A DNA stretch of 64,000 nt from the NCBI GenBank assembly GCA_030789695.1, contig CM061138.1, positions 12,472,214 to 12,536,213 on the forward strand, in the 5' to 3' direction. Positions within the stretch are counted from its first letter, which is position 1. The number at the start of each line of letters is the position of its first letter. The notes below the pieces were generated by a model. That model was not told where the DNA came from, did no database searches, and saw only the letters and a program-made list of their open reading frames with translations. The translations under genes and the position numbers were made by a program. This document shows, in pieces, positions 1 through 12,200 of the stretch. Source of the DNA: Scilla litardierei. Its lineage: Eukaryota > Streptophyta > Magnoliopsida > Asparagales > Asparagaceae.

Positions 1-77
1 AAAATGAGGTAATTTTCTTGTTTTTGTAACAATTGATGTTCTCATTTGTTATATCTTGAATATTCATAAATATGCAG

Positions 78-201
78 GCTGATCAACCATTAGTAAGATC
101 TGGCTGGTTCCCTACCTATTCCCACCTGAGGGATGCCCTTGAAGTCTATGGCTATCTACCTGATACAACCGATTCAATAGTTTCGATGGAAGTGTCTACA
201 G
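78..201 (+). CDS. Exon A of the host gene
   Basis: The exon follows a TATGCAG acceptor and ends at ACAG|GTGAGC. It reads ADQPLVRSGWFPTYSHLRDA and on to EVST, 41 full codons plus one base. Its upstream phase was taken from the only long open frame. The next intron (202-7981) is 7.8 kb. Confidence 0.75.
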
Positions 202-3200
202 GTGAGCAAATCATTGAACCACTAGTCTAGTTATGCTGCATTTCCCCCCTTTGTGTGAGTGTGTGCACATATTTTTTTGGATAGTGGTTTCATTTTTTCC
301 TTTCTCGGAAGGGCTTACATGGTACTTGATGCTGCCAGTAGTGTCACGATATGATGGGCTCTAATGCACCTGCAAATTTTGTTGGTGTTTTCTGGTAGCA
401 CACAATCATGTTTCAGTGTCAGTAATCTGCACATTTATTTTATGAGATTAATGGAGGTCAGATGGCGTCTAACCTATTGGGCAGGTGTGCTAACGAGACG
501 ACCTTCCATTGGACTCCACGTCATTGCACCTGACCAAATTTTGGTCAGGCGCCAAGTTTTCCTTTTTTTCTCTTATTATATTATGACTATATTAATAATT
601 AGGTTGACTAGTAGGATCCACTGGATAGACCAAACACGTGGATCCATCTAAGTTAAATCTAAAATTGGGTAACGTAAATAGAAAATTTGTTCTGTTAGAT
701 ATGATCTAATATGACTAAACTATCTACAAACAAAGGTTCAAATAATTTTAACGTGTTTTACCCTTGCAAAACGTGATTGTAAAATCAATGTTTCAGAATC
801 GTCATAAAATCGATTAATTTGTCACCATTTGATGCATTGTTAAAACATAGTTCAAATCATTTCAAATGTTTGTAGATAGTTTAGACATGATAAATCACAT
901 CAAATACAATGGCCTTTTCATTTAGGTTGCTCAATTTTAAATTTGAGGGATGGATCCGCATATTTGGTCCATTCGAATTGATCACAGTCAACCTCTATTA
1001 ATAATTATCTGAACATATAGTTTGAAAAATTATGATGATTAGAATAATGAGGTATTAGTAATGCAAACTATTGTGGGTCAAGATTATGATCAGGAATGCG
1101 AAACTCTGAGATAGAGTATTGGGAAAAAGACTAAGAAATGTCTTTCTTTGAAGCGTAAATTTGCTGTATACTAGGGAAGTGGAGCTTGTGAGATATTTAT
1201 TAAGATCATTGATGGTGATGCATGGGGCATAAGAAAACAAATATTCATGTCTTCAATTTTGAAATAGTTTATGATAGAATCTTTAGGAGATCATGTGGTG
1301 GGTTTAGACTAGAAACAACTAGCAGATAGGTTTATTGACTATTTGACATTGCTGAAGTATTTATGATGGGAAGAAACTAAAATTGACTCAAAGAGATGAT
1401 AGAAGGGGAGATAGAGCCATCTTCTATCACCATAGACTTATACGAGGATCGGCATCAAGTCCTCTTTCAAATCTGCTATGGATGAACTTCCCCATGTTTA
1501 TTTTTGGTGGAGCTGTGCAGTGCATATTTTTCTGATGACAATGTTTTAGTTGATGAATCCTTGGATTATTATATTAAAGCCAATGTTCGAAGTTTTGTCA
1601 TTGGTCGAAGATTTATAGTATTGGTATCTCCGGAGTTTTAGCATTATTGAATCAGAAATATCCAGTGTTCTAAATATCGGTCCGATATCTGATATATCGG
1701 CGGCAATATCGATTTTATCACTATGCCGATACGGTATGGACTTATATATTGAGCTTTTCGATATTTTGAAAAATATCGCCACAATATCGGGTTGTGGCCG
1801 ATATATCCCTTTGAAATATCGACGACAGTTCAAAGTTTTTAAAAATAAAGTTAGCGGGTCGGTCCACTTAAAAGTGGATCCGACCCGAGTCACCTGACCT
1901 AATCTTTTACTTAAAACGACAAAAGGCATCGGGATTTTTAAGAGATAATCGCTGCTTTTCCATAATTCTAAGCACGTCGCTCCGCTCCTCTCGACACTCT
2001 GCTCCTTACGCCACTCAGCTCAGCTCCGTAAGTCGAAAATTTTCGACGAAAATCAATTGAGCTTCGAAGTTCGACATTCAATCTTTGCAAGGAAGTGTTT
2101 TTCGATCAAGGTGAGTAGTCGAGCCCTTTTTTTCAATTTTTCAGTTTTTCAGTTTTTTCAGTTTTTGAGTTTATTTCCTTCCAGTTTTGGGTTTTTTCCG
2201 TCGATCGAGCTTTGACATCTGGTGTTTGATCTTCGCAAGGGATTTTCCAATCAAATTTAGTATTTACTACTTAGTATTCTTTACCTTTTTCATTTTTTTT
2301 CAAATTTTTTCAAATTTTTTCTGAATTTTTTCAGTAGTCGGTTTTTTCATTCTAGCGTTTGTCCTTCTCAAGAGATGGTTTTCCGATCAAAGTGGGTATT
2401 CTTTCCCTTTTTTACATTTTTACATTATTTTCAGTTTATGATTTTCATCTTCACACTGTTAATATTGATCAACGTGAATCATACTTTGTGGGTATTTAAC
2501 TCGCTTGGTTTGTGATCACTTAAAGAAATACCACCAAGTGGATGGCCACTATTCACGTTTAATGATGTAAGTATATACCCAAAACATACTTTTATTTGAG
2601 TTTCTATAGTTTATATTTTCTTAATATTTTCTTAGACTCCTATGCTTTTATTTAACATCAATTTTTAGCCTCTGATATGACACTCCGATATTTAGTCAAT
2701 ATCCCCGATATTCATGTTTAACGAGATAAGTATAACCAAAACATAATTTTATTTGAGGTAGTATAGTTTATATCTTTTTAGATACATATATGCTTACATA
2801 TAAGACTCCGATATTGCACTCCGATATTTAGTCAATATACCTGATATATCCTCGATATCTGCAATCTGATATCAAATTTCCTAGGCCGATACGCGACCGA
2901 TACCTGATATTTAGAACACTGGAAGTATCAGACTGGAGGATTGGCTGCTCAAAAAGAAAGAAAGAAAATAAAATAAGACCAGTAAAAAATTTAAGAGCGT
3001 TGGCAAGTTTTCCATTATGTTCTTTGTTAGTTGATGGAATTTTTATTATATTTTAATGGAATATGTTATGCATTGCGGTTGGTGCAGTAGAATTCTTCTT
3101 ATCAATGCTTTGTTAGTTTTTATATTTTGTCTAGACGATTAGAAATTTATACAAGCTCGTTGTTGGGTAGATATTAATAATTAAAAATGGACATTAATTC

Positions 3201-6200
3201 TTTAGATATGCATTATTATAATTGAACTCTTGATAAAAATATCATTGCAAAGTGTAATTATTAAAATTTGTTTGGTCCATCCATATAGCAGCTGAATGTT
3301 TGTTCATCATCTAAATGTAACAGTGATATAGAGATTTGGGACTCATGCATATTTTATAAAGTGCAAAATCTTATAATATGAAGATGGATATAGATATGTT
3401 TATACGCGGAATGTAAAAAAAGTTTAGATCAGCTTTAGTCCTTTCAGTTAATCGTTAATGGGGTTTTGTCAGAACCCAAGCCTGTTTAACCTAAAACCTA
3501 AACAAAACTCTTCCCTGCATAAGCACACTCCGTATAATTTGAATCCTTAATTGCAGCAGATAAGGTTAAAGACAGTGGTAGTAGATAGGAACAAATATAG
3601 ATCTGCTATTGGGTCCTATTGATGATTATTTATATAGTGAGGATTTGATTCAGATCTTTATTCCAGATTGTTATATTTATCTTACCTTATCGCATTCTTT
3701 TTCTTTGTCTACATCTCCATCTTTTTCCTTGTATCTGAATTTTATGGAATATATTGGAGGATCATCGATTTCTAAAATGGATCTACGTCAATTCGCTCAT
3801 TTTGGAGCATTTGGTCAATGTATGTCCAAAACGCACATGAACTATATTTATTTCATTGAAACCTGAACCATTTCATCCGGACTCATAACCCAAGTTTTCA
3901 TGCCTTGATTAAAAATATTGTTGTTATTTAAAGCTTAAATTGTTTGTGTGTTTAATTGAATCTCTGCATGCAATCCTCTGTAGCAGGAATCTGAGAATTT
4001 TTTTATTATCAAATGACTCGCATATCACAATTACTCCATCACCTCCATCCCTAGGACCATTGGCATTGCAGCCATTGGTCCATGCTGTTCTCAATATGAC
4101 CATTGGTGCGGCCTCAATGGCCACTGCGAATACATTTCCCTATACCACCGCTCTGCACCACTAATATCATGTTTCTGAGAATTTTCAAAGTATGCCAGAT
4201 GTAATAAATGAACATGCTGATAAATCTGATGTCTTGAGATCATGTTTGTGAGAATGTGACGCTGTGGGGGAAATAAGCATTTAAGCATACTATACACAAC
4301 CAAATGCATTGATCCACTCGATCTACCAACATTACTATAAGTAGATAGTTTGGTGATCAGATATGCTTGGATATTGTTATGCAAGCAATTGTCTAATGCA
4401 ACCAATCTTACAGCTTCTATGTATCTCTTGGCCATTGTTTCTGGTGCCTGGAATTTGGTACCGAGTGGGGGATTTACTTAAAGATTGACAACCAGACATA
4501 AAAATTGGTCAACTATTCTCTGAAAGCTTCTCAGTTTGGAGTTTCCCTTCTTGCGATTCCAAGGGTCTTACTATTTTAATCAAGATGCAAGCTGATGTAT
4601 TCGTGTAATTCCAAACCGTCATGGAGATTTAATCTTTCCTTGTCGTCATGCTGATAATGTATCTTTACTGATAATATTAACAATCTAGTTCAGACTTGTA
4701 TTGATTGCTGAACTGTTTTCTTACCTTATTTTTTGGAAAGCCTAACATACACCTATTTTCTGTCCGTGTTGTTTTTTATATATGGTGGCAGGTTTCTCTC
4801 TTTCATGGGAGATAGTTGGACTTCTGCTCTATCAGGACCTAGATTGCTGTTATTTTATTTTCTAAACTATATCTCGCAATTAGTTATCTATTTCAGTTCT
4901 CAAGATCACAAGTATAACGAATCATTTAAGTAGTAATGGTTGTCTTTTGAAGCTATAGGTCTTGCATTGAATGCCCTTGATGTAGGACATGATGGATTTA
5001 TGGATTTTGTGGAGGATTTGGGAAGATTTGGGGAAGAGCTGATAAATTAGGGTCCTTTGTTTCTCACTAAGGGTTCCGAGGGTTCTCACCGAGGAAGGGG
5101 GAACCTTTTTGATGTTTGTGGAAATTTTCCATTGAACTTTTCATTAATTGATTGATTCATTGATTCATTGATCAAAATAACACAAGTTAGGGCCTTTATA
5201 CATGCTTACAATCTAAATACCTCTCTTTCCCAGCCAATGTGGGACTAAAAACTAAAACACTTAAAAATAAAATAAAAGACTCAAAAATAAGTATAAGGCT
5301 CAAACTCAAAATAAAATACATAAAAATAAAATTCTATCTCAATTGGAATCGGATCCCTATCATTCTCACTGACTTGAAAAATTCACATTCTGGTGAATGA
5401 CGGTAAAAGTAGCACAGCTGGGCATCAATCCATAGTCCATTGCAGTTAGATAGACACGTTCACGAACTCTAAAGTATAGCAGGATACAAACTTGTCGATG
5501 GGCGTCTTCTGAAAATTTCTCCCAACTTACAAAACATAGAAAAGCATTTAGAACATGTTTGTTGGTTAAGTGTGGATGATCGGGGATAACAAACTCGATA
5601 TGCCCGATCAGCTTCAATGACACTTCTATTTGCAATTATGACGCGCGTTCAACAGGTGGCTCTAGATAGGGCCTCGGCTCGAAATATGGTACCGGATCAA
5701 GCTTTGGATTTGACTCAAAATGCATATTCTGACTCTTGCTCGGATTCGGACTCAAGCTCAAGCTTTTTTTGGCTTAGGCTCCAATTCAGGCTCAGTCGCA
5801 AGCTGTCTTAATCTCTTGGTTATGATCTGGCTTTTGCTCATGTTTAGGCTCACACTCTATCTTAGGTCTCATGTGTTGGAGCAATCTCTAGTGTAAGCTC
5901 TGGTTTGAGTTTATTCTGTTGTTTCCTCCAATTGTTTGTTCGCAAAGGTACGGATCTTACGTATCAATTCGATTGGATCCTTCTCAATCTTCAGACTTGA
6001 GACTTCAGGATTGCTGGGGTGCATGTGGAATTTTTCAATACGTGAAAATATCGATAATGAAGAGCGGATGCGGATCTGAAAATTGACTATTGACGACAAG
6101 AAACTGGTTGATTCAAACACTAAGATCATGCTTACCTACCTAACTTGAGATATGGATAATTATATTTTGCTTCATTTAAAAATCTAAACAGGAGATCAAA

Positions 6201-9200
6201 TAGACGGTACTCCCAATTATCATACACGTTTATTATTGAAGCCATAAATATTGGTACTCGTCCGAACATCTTAAGCTCAGCAGTTGTTAAGAGAGAATAA
6301 TCATCATAATATCCCGTAGTTTAAAGCAAATCTTCTTGTATGAATGGTACCTATATGTAGTTGATTGAGTCAGTTTATTCACTGGCGTGAACGCCATTGA
6401 ATTTGAGCTTTAAATGGATCCAGAATAGTTAAAATAGCAAAACTACACGAAAAATTCCAGCGAAAATTCCTGAAACTAGTCAATCTGTATTGTTGAAGCC
6501 CGGCTCGGGGTTTGGCTTGACTCAGTCGGCTCATTTAAACAACGGTTCGACTGAGTCGACTCGGGCCGACTTTGGTCGGCTCGGGGTTGGCTTCGCCTGA
6601 GTCAATGAATAGTATCGACGAGCTGACGAATCGACTCAGCCGGCTTAGTTGGTTGTCAGGGTCGGCTCGATCGAGCCGACACTGTAGCACCGGCGGCTCG
6701 ATCGGCACCGACACCTTTTTCAATGAATTCGGCAGCGGTTCGTCGCTCAACTAGTTCCTGTAGCTTCGTCGGAGAGTGTGGAATCTTTTCATGTGGTCGT
6801 CGGCGCCAGCTGTCGCCGGTGATGATGCTGACGAACTTCGAAGTAAACGAGGAATGCAGCGCAACGACACTTTGAAGGCAAGAACAGAGCCTCATCGACG
6901 GAGGATGAGGATAATGGAGGTGACGATGACCAGTAGAGAACCCGCTAGAAGCGGCGGCATGTGAGTTCGATAGCGACGGCGTCTATTTTGCATGTCTTGG
7001 TCGATGGCGTAAGCGCCTTCGGCTGTGTAGTGCTTCGACGACCTCTCAAGGAGGATTCCAACGACGAAGGCGATGAGGATTTTGGCATTTAGTTTGTTGA
7101 GCTGGGAGGAGTGGTGGCAGGTTTTTAGTGTTAGGATTTTCTTTTGGGTTTTTATGTGGATCTGAGATCAGAAAGAGCGAAAATTGGATCTTTGGCTCTG
7201 ATACCAAATTGATCTAGGACGGGATGGATTTTAGGGATTTTGTGGAGGATTTGGGAAAGATTTGGGAAAGAACTGATAAATTAGGGTTTCTTAGTTTCTC
7301 ACCAAGGGTTTCGAGTCTTCTCGTCAAGGAAGGAGAAACCTCTCAGGTTTGTGGAAATTTTCCATTTAACTTCTCATTGATTGATTGATTGATTGATTCA
7401 TTGATCAAAATAACACTAGTCACACAAGTCTAGTGCCTTTATACATGCTTACAATCCAAATTCCTCTCTCCCCCAACCAATGTGAAACTAAATACTTAAA
7501 CATAAAATAAAAGACTCAAAATGACTAAAAGACTCAAACTTAAAATAAAATAAATATAAATAAAATTCTATCTCAATTGGAATTGATCCCTATCGGCCCT
7601 CCTGATTAAACCTTGCACAACACTGCATTTGCTGAATGCATTATACCTCATATTCATTTTAGAAGTCAAACATTGAAGATCGCTTCTAGTTGGCAGGACT
7701 CTCTCGTCCTTATACTTTTACTTCTAGGAATCTGGTTCCAACTTAGGCCTGTGACTTGAGGTCACTGGCCGGTACTCATTACTTGGTCAATCCTTATACC
7801 ATGGTTTCGACTGTCCCACTTAATAGCTGACCCCAATTTTTGTCGCAATAGGCAATGATGTAGCAATGGTTAGATTTGTACTTTTGCCATGTTTTTTCCC
7901 CGATTGGTTAATTCTACAATTTTTGGGGCTAAATCTGTCTGATTTTGACGGGTTTCTGACCTGATCTACTTTGCTTTTCAGACTCCGGACGTGAAGGGCC
8001 ACCAGAAAATATTTGGTCATGGATCAATGTTATTTCTGCTTGCTGCCGGTTCAGGTATAACCGTATAATGTACTAAATAACAATCAGATAGTACTTGCCT
8101 CTGTATAATTTTGTTTAGCTTCCATTTATATATGTCCTGCAGCAAACAATACAACCATATATCCCCAGTAGATTACTTGATTAAATTTGCTCATTCTGTA
8201 TATGAACGTCTGTATTTTTTTTGTTAGTTGCAAAATCTAATTGAGTTACACTTTTGAGTTTACCATTGTGCATCTGCAGAAGTGTCAAGACCATCTTCTC
8301 TGCTTCAGAAGCATCTGACTTGCTTGCTTTGATCATCAGTATTTATTTAGACCGCCAACTTCAAGGCTTGTCACTTGCCTTGAATGAATGCATACAGTCA
8401 ATTATTGGTTTTTATAGTGAAGGTGAATGGGATGTCAGCTGCAAGAAAGTAGCACGTTCTGTTGCTTTCAGGTAACATCAATTCGATCCATCAGCGCTTA
8501 TAAACTTTCTGACGACTCGAATGCTCTTTGGTCTGCTCTCAAAATTTCCAAAATACCATTTTATTGTTATTGATGGCTTGGAATGCTTAATTACTTCACA
8601 TGTTTAAATGCATGTTTTTTGTCAGTTGCGTGTGTTGAGTCATAGCATGGATCTCCTGGCATACCAAATACATTGGGCGGTGAATAGTGTATATCACGAT
8701 GAAATTGCAAAATTAAAAGTTACTAAATATTGTAATAGAAAGTGTAGAGTAAATAATCATAATCCAGATAAAAAGCAAACGCAAACACAAAGGTTTATCC
8801 TGGTTCGGATCTTTGTGATCCTACGTTCTCTCCTACTTTACATAGAGATTTTCAATCAACTATTACCACTTGCTCCCTGCAAACAAACATACAAAGATGA
8901 CAACACTCCCCGTGTCGCAAAATTGTACAATCTTTTCAACAGAGATTCGGCCAATAAAGATAGAAGTAAGAAACAATATCACATATTGCCTTGATGAAGT
9001 AAGAGTTGAAACATAAGGAAGGTGAGGTTATCTTCAAGGTTTCTTGATGAGAAATTTGGTAGAAACTCTTGAAGATGGACTTTCAGTGAGGCATAATTTC
9101 TGCAGTATATCCACAAAGAAAATCTGAAAAAACACCCTCTCTTTAGAGTGAGAAAGTGAAGTTTAGAATGAGAGAGACAAAATAATTTCGTGTAAAATGG

Positions 9201-12200
9201 CAGATGGTTTGGGCTCTACTTATAGGCCAAAGTATGCCCAAATAATTGTCTAACTGTCCAAAACGGTTTGTAAAACGAAACAGTCAATCCAAAAATTAGT
9301 CAACTAGGAAGGCCAATTAGTCGACTAGGCCTAAGAAATGAACTTAGAATTGACCGTTGTAACTGTCTTTAGTCGACTAGGAAACTTGTATTAGTCGACT
9401 CCAACTGTAAAACGGTCAAAATTGTAGCCGTTTGAGGTAGTTTTAACTGGCTTTGGTCGACTAGGAAGTTTGTTAGTCGACTAGAACTGTAACTAACAAA
9501 CGGTCAAAAATATGACTGTTGGAATAACTAACTAGGAAAAAGTGTTAGTCGACTAGGACCAAAGAATTTGAATTTTACGAGAGAATGATCATGTCAACTA
9601 AGAAATAAGTTTGACTAAGAGATTTTGATTGTGTGGAAATTGTGTCAGATGAATTAGTCGACTATGAGGATCTGTTAGTCGACTAATAAGGTTGATGACT
9701 TGATATTTTGAGAAAATCATTGCTAAGATAGATCATCACAAATACTTTTACAAACTAAGTTTATGCAATAAGAAAAATAAAGATTACATCATTTACAACA
9801 AGATACAAAATATTTAGACTATGAGCTTCGTCTTGCTTGTAATGCTTCTTGCAATATATGTGTTATCTTGAATGATGATTGTCTTATTTGAATGAGAATT
9901 TATTGAGCTAATAATCTGCATAGATGAAGTTAGTACGTACAAATAATATATATATGTTTGTAGCATCAAAACTTCGTGGAGAGAAAATCAAATCTTATTT
10001 TCCAACACATACAAATGTTCAAAGAATCCATACATATGACACGTAACACGCAAACTGATACCCCAATACGTAGATATTTATTGTGATGCACATATTCTTT
10101 TTACCATTTTTGCTTGGTTTTGAGAATACTAGATTCTGTAATATCTTTAGTTAATGAAGGTTACCTTTGCGTCACAAGGCCGGTGGGAGGTGTTTTTTTT
10201 TCGCTTTAGTGCATAGTTTCCATAATTTGTGATTTAGTGAACCCTAGGGTAGGTGCTATATTTGTATCTTGTATCTGCAGATTGAGCATCAGTGAGGTAT
10301 CCTCATTGCATTGAACAATGATTAGAGTGCTCATGTGTATCCCCATCAGCCCTATCAATTTTTTATTTTCTTTTTCTCTCTTTGATTGGCCTATAGGAAG
10401 CAGCATCTGCTGCACTGGAAGCAGGTTTTGGGTTTGCATTATGATGAACTAGTCATATCTGATTTTCCTTACTTTTTTTAGTTCATGGGGCTATTTACAT
10501 TGTAAATACCAGTTGATATATGATTTTTGGTGGTAACTTTACTTTCATTGTAATCTGCCAGCATGATTTCATACTTTGTGTTCCATGTTAATGTTTATGC
10601 ATTATGCATTGACTTTTTGTATATACTAAGAAATTAGTTCATATATAAAAAGTGAGAAGTTACGTCAGATTTCCGATGAGGATAATAGCAGATGTTGGGA
10701 TCATCAGACATTGATGAGCGCACTCGTTGGAGTGATGGGGTTGATGATGAAGGATTGGTTTGTGACATGGCCCCAAATTTAAATCGAACATATGCCAAAC
10801 CCTTCTTAGGGTTGTAAGGCCACGGCTTTGTGTATATATTAGAGTACAAAATTATTATTATTAACTCTCACCATAACTTTTTAGTTTTGGTATAGTTGCG
10901 AGGGCTTCTGTTGGATATTGAGTCACCCCAATGAGGTTTGATGATGAGCAAACATATTATTTGCATTAACATTACTTATGTAAATATTAGATATTATAGG
11001 ATGGTGTGAGAAGGATAGAAGATTCGAAGATACATCTATGACAAGGACATGAGCAAAGGAGTACATCAATGGAGCAAATGATTGTATATGTAACTTGATG
11101 TAATTTTTCCTTTTGTCGTTGATATAATTTTAAAGCCTTGAAGATACACACATGCACATGAAACCATAGAATAAGACTAAGAATTATCATGGACTCATAC
11201 CTTAACAAAATCTTAGGTGTCTTATTCAAAGCTGTGATTTTAAAAGCATACTAGTCGACAATATAGGGCTCTAGTTAACTAGCGTATCAGAGATTAACTA
11301 TCCAGTTTCTCAGCCATTAGTCGACCAACCATAATTCATTAGTCGACTGATAGAAGACAGAAACTCAAGCTAGCTGAGTTTAGTGGACTAACAGAAGCTA
11401 TTAATCAACCAATAAAGTTTATTAGTCAACTAATAAACTTCACTAGTTGACTAACAGTGTATTCCAGCTCAGTTCATCTGAGTGCCATTAGTTGACTAAT
11501 AAGGCTTACTAGTCGACTAATCAGGTTATCATTGGTTGCGTTGACCTTTAGAACCTAATCGTTTTCTAACCGTTGGAGTGGGTTATTTTGTCATTTTCCT
11601 TGATGGATTTTTTCTTCTATAAATAGGAAAAACTTCATATTATTTTACAAGTTTTATAAGTTTTGCAAAAAGATTTTGAAAAGAAAAGATTGTTTATGGC
11701 CAATGATAAAATAATATGATAACCTCATATTATTTTACAAGTTTTATAAGTTTTGCAAAAAGATTTTGAAAAGAAAAGATTGTTTATGGCCAAAATACCC
11801 TTCAACATCCTACAAATTTTTTTGAGCCCAAAGAAAGAAAAAATCCTTAATTTCTACTCTTCATTTCGAGATCTTATAGAATAGAAATTCTCTCACTTAG
11901 TCACTTTTACATTCAAGCACAAATCTTCAAAGGCTATATGAGAATTGTAATCTTCAAAGGCTATATGAGAATTGTAAGCTTTACTTTTCAAATTATTCAC
12001 AATGGTGTTTGATGTGGTTTGGTGTTCTCGGTTAGTGTTATTTCTAATCTTAGGGTTGTGGTGCGCAATTGGCAATGTTGTTTGTCAAATTGTGTGGTTG
12101 TAAATTCTTATGGTTTGCAAGAGGAATAGTGAACATCTCAAAGCGGTGAGCTTGGAGATTGAAGTAGGCCAGTAAGACCGAACCAGGATAAAATCCTTTG

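Larger units (their letters stand above)
4978..7595 (-). mobile_element. Small non-coding LTR retroelement, minus strand
   Basis: Two direct repeats of 385-386 bp (4978-5362 and 7210-7595) flank 1.85 kb and are themselves flanked by GCCCT at 4973-4977 and 7596-7600, an exact 5-bp target duplication. On the minus strand a primer-binding site TGGTATCAGAGC (complementary to initiator tRNA-Met) lies at 7206-7195, just inside the right LTR, which fixes the orientation. The internal part has no gag or pol; its longest minus-strand frames (5366-5635, 6656-6895) match nothing I know. It must be mobilised in trans. The LTRs differ at many positions, so the insertion is not recent. Confidence 0.85.

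Noticed and set aside
3924..4435. Minus-strand frames around 3924-4435, possibly a receptor-kinase lectin fragment
   Set aside because: The resemblance was only a few residues across frames; no cysteine pattern or kinase motif.
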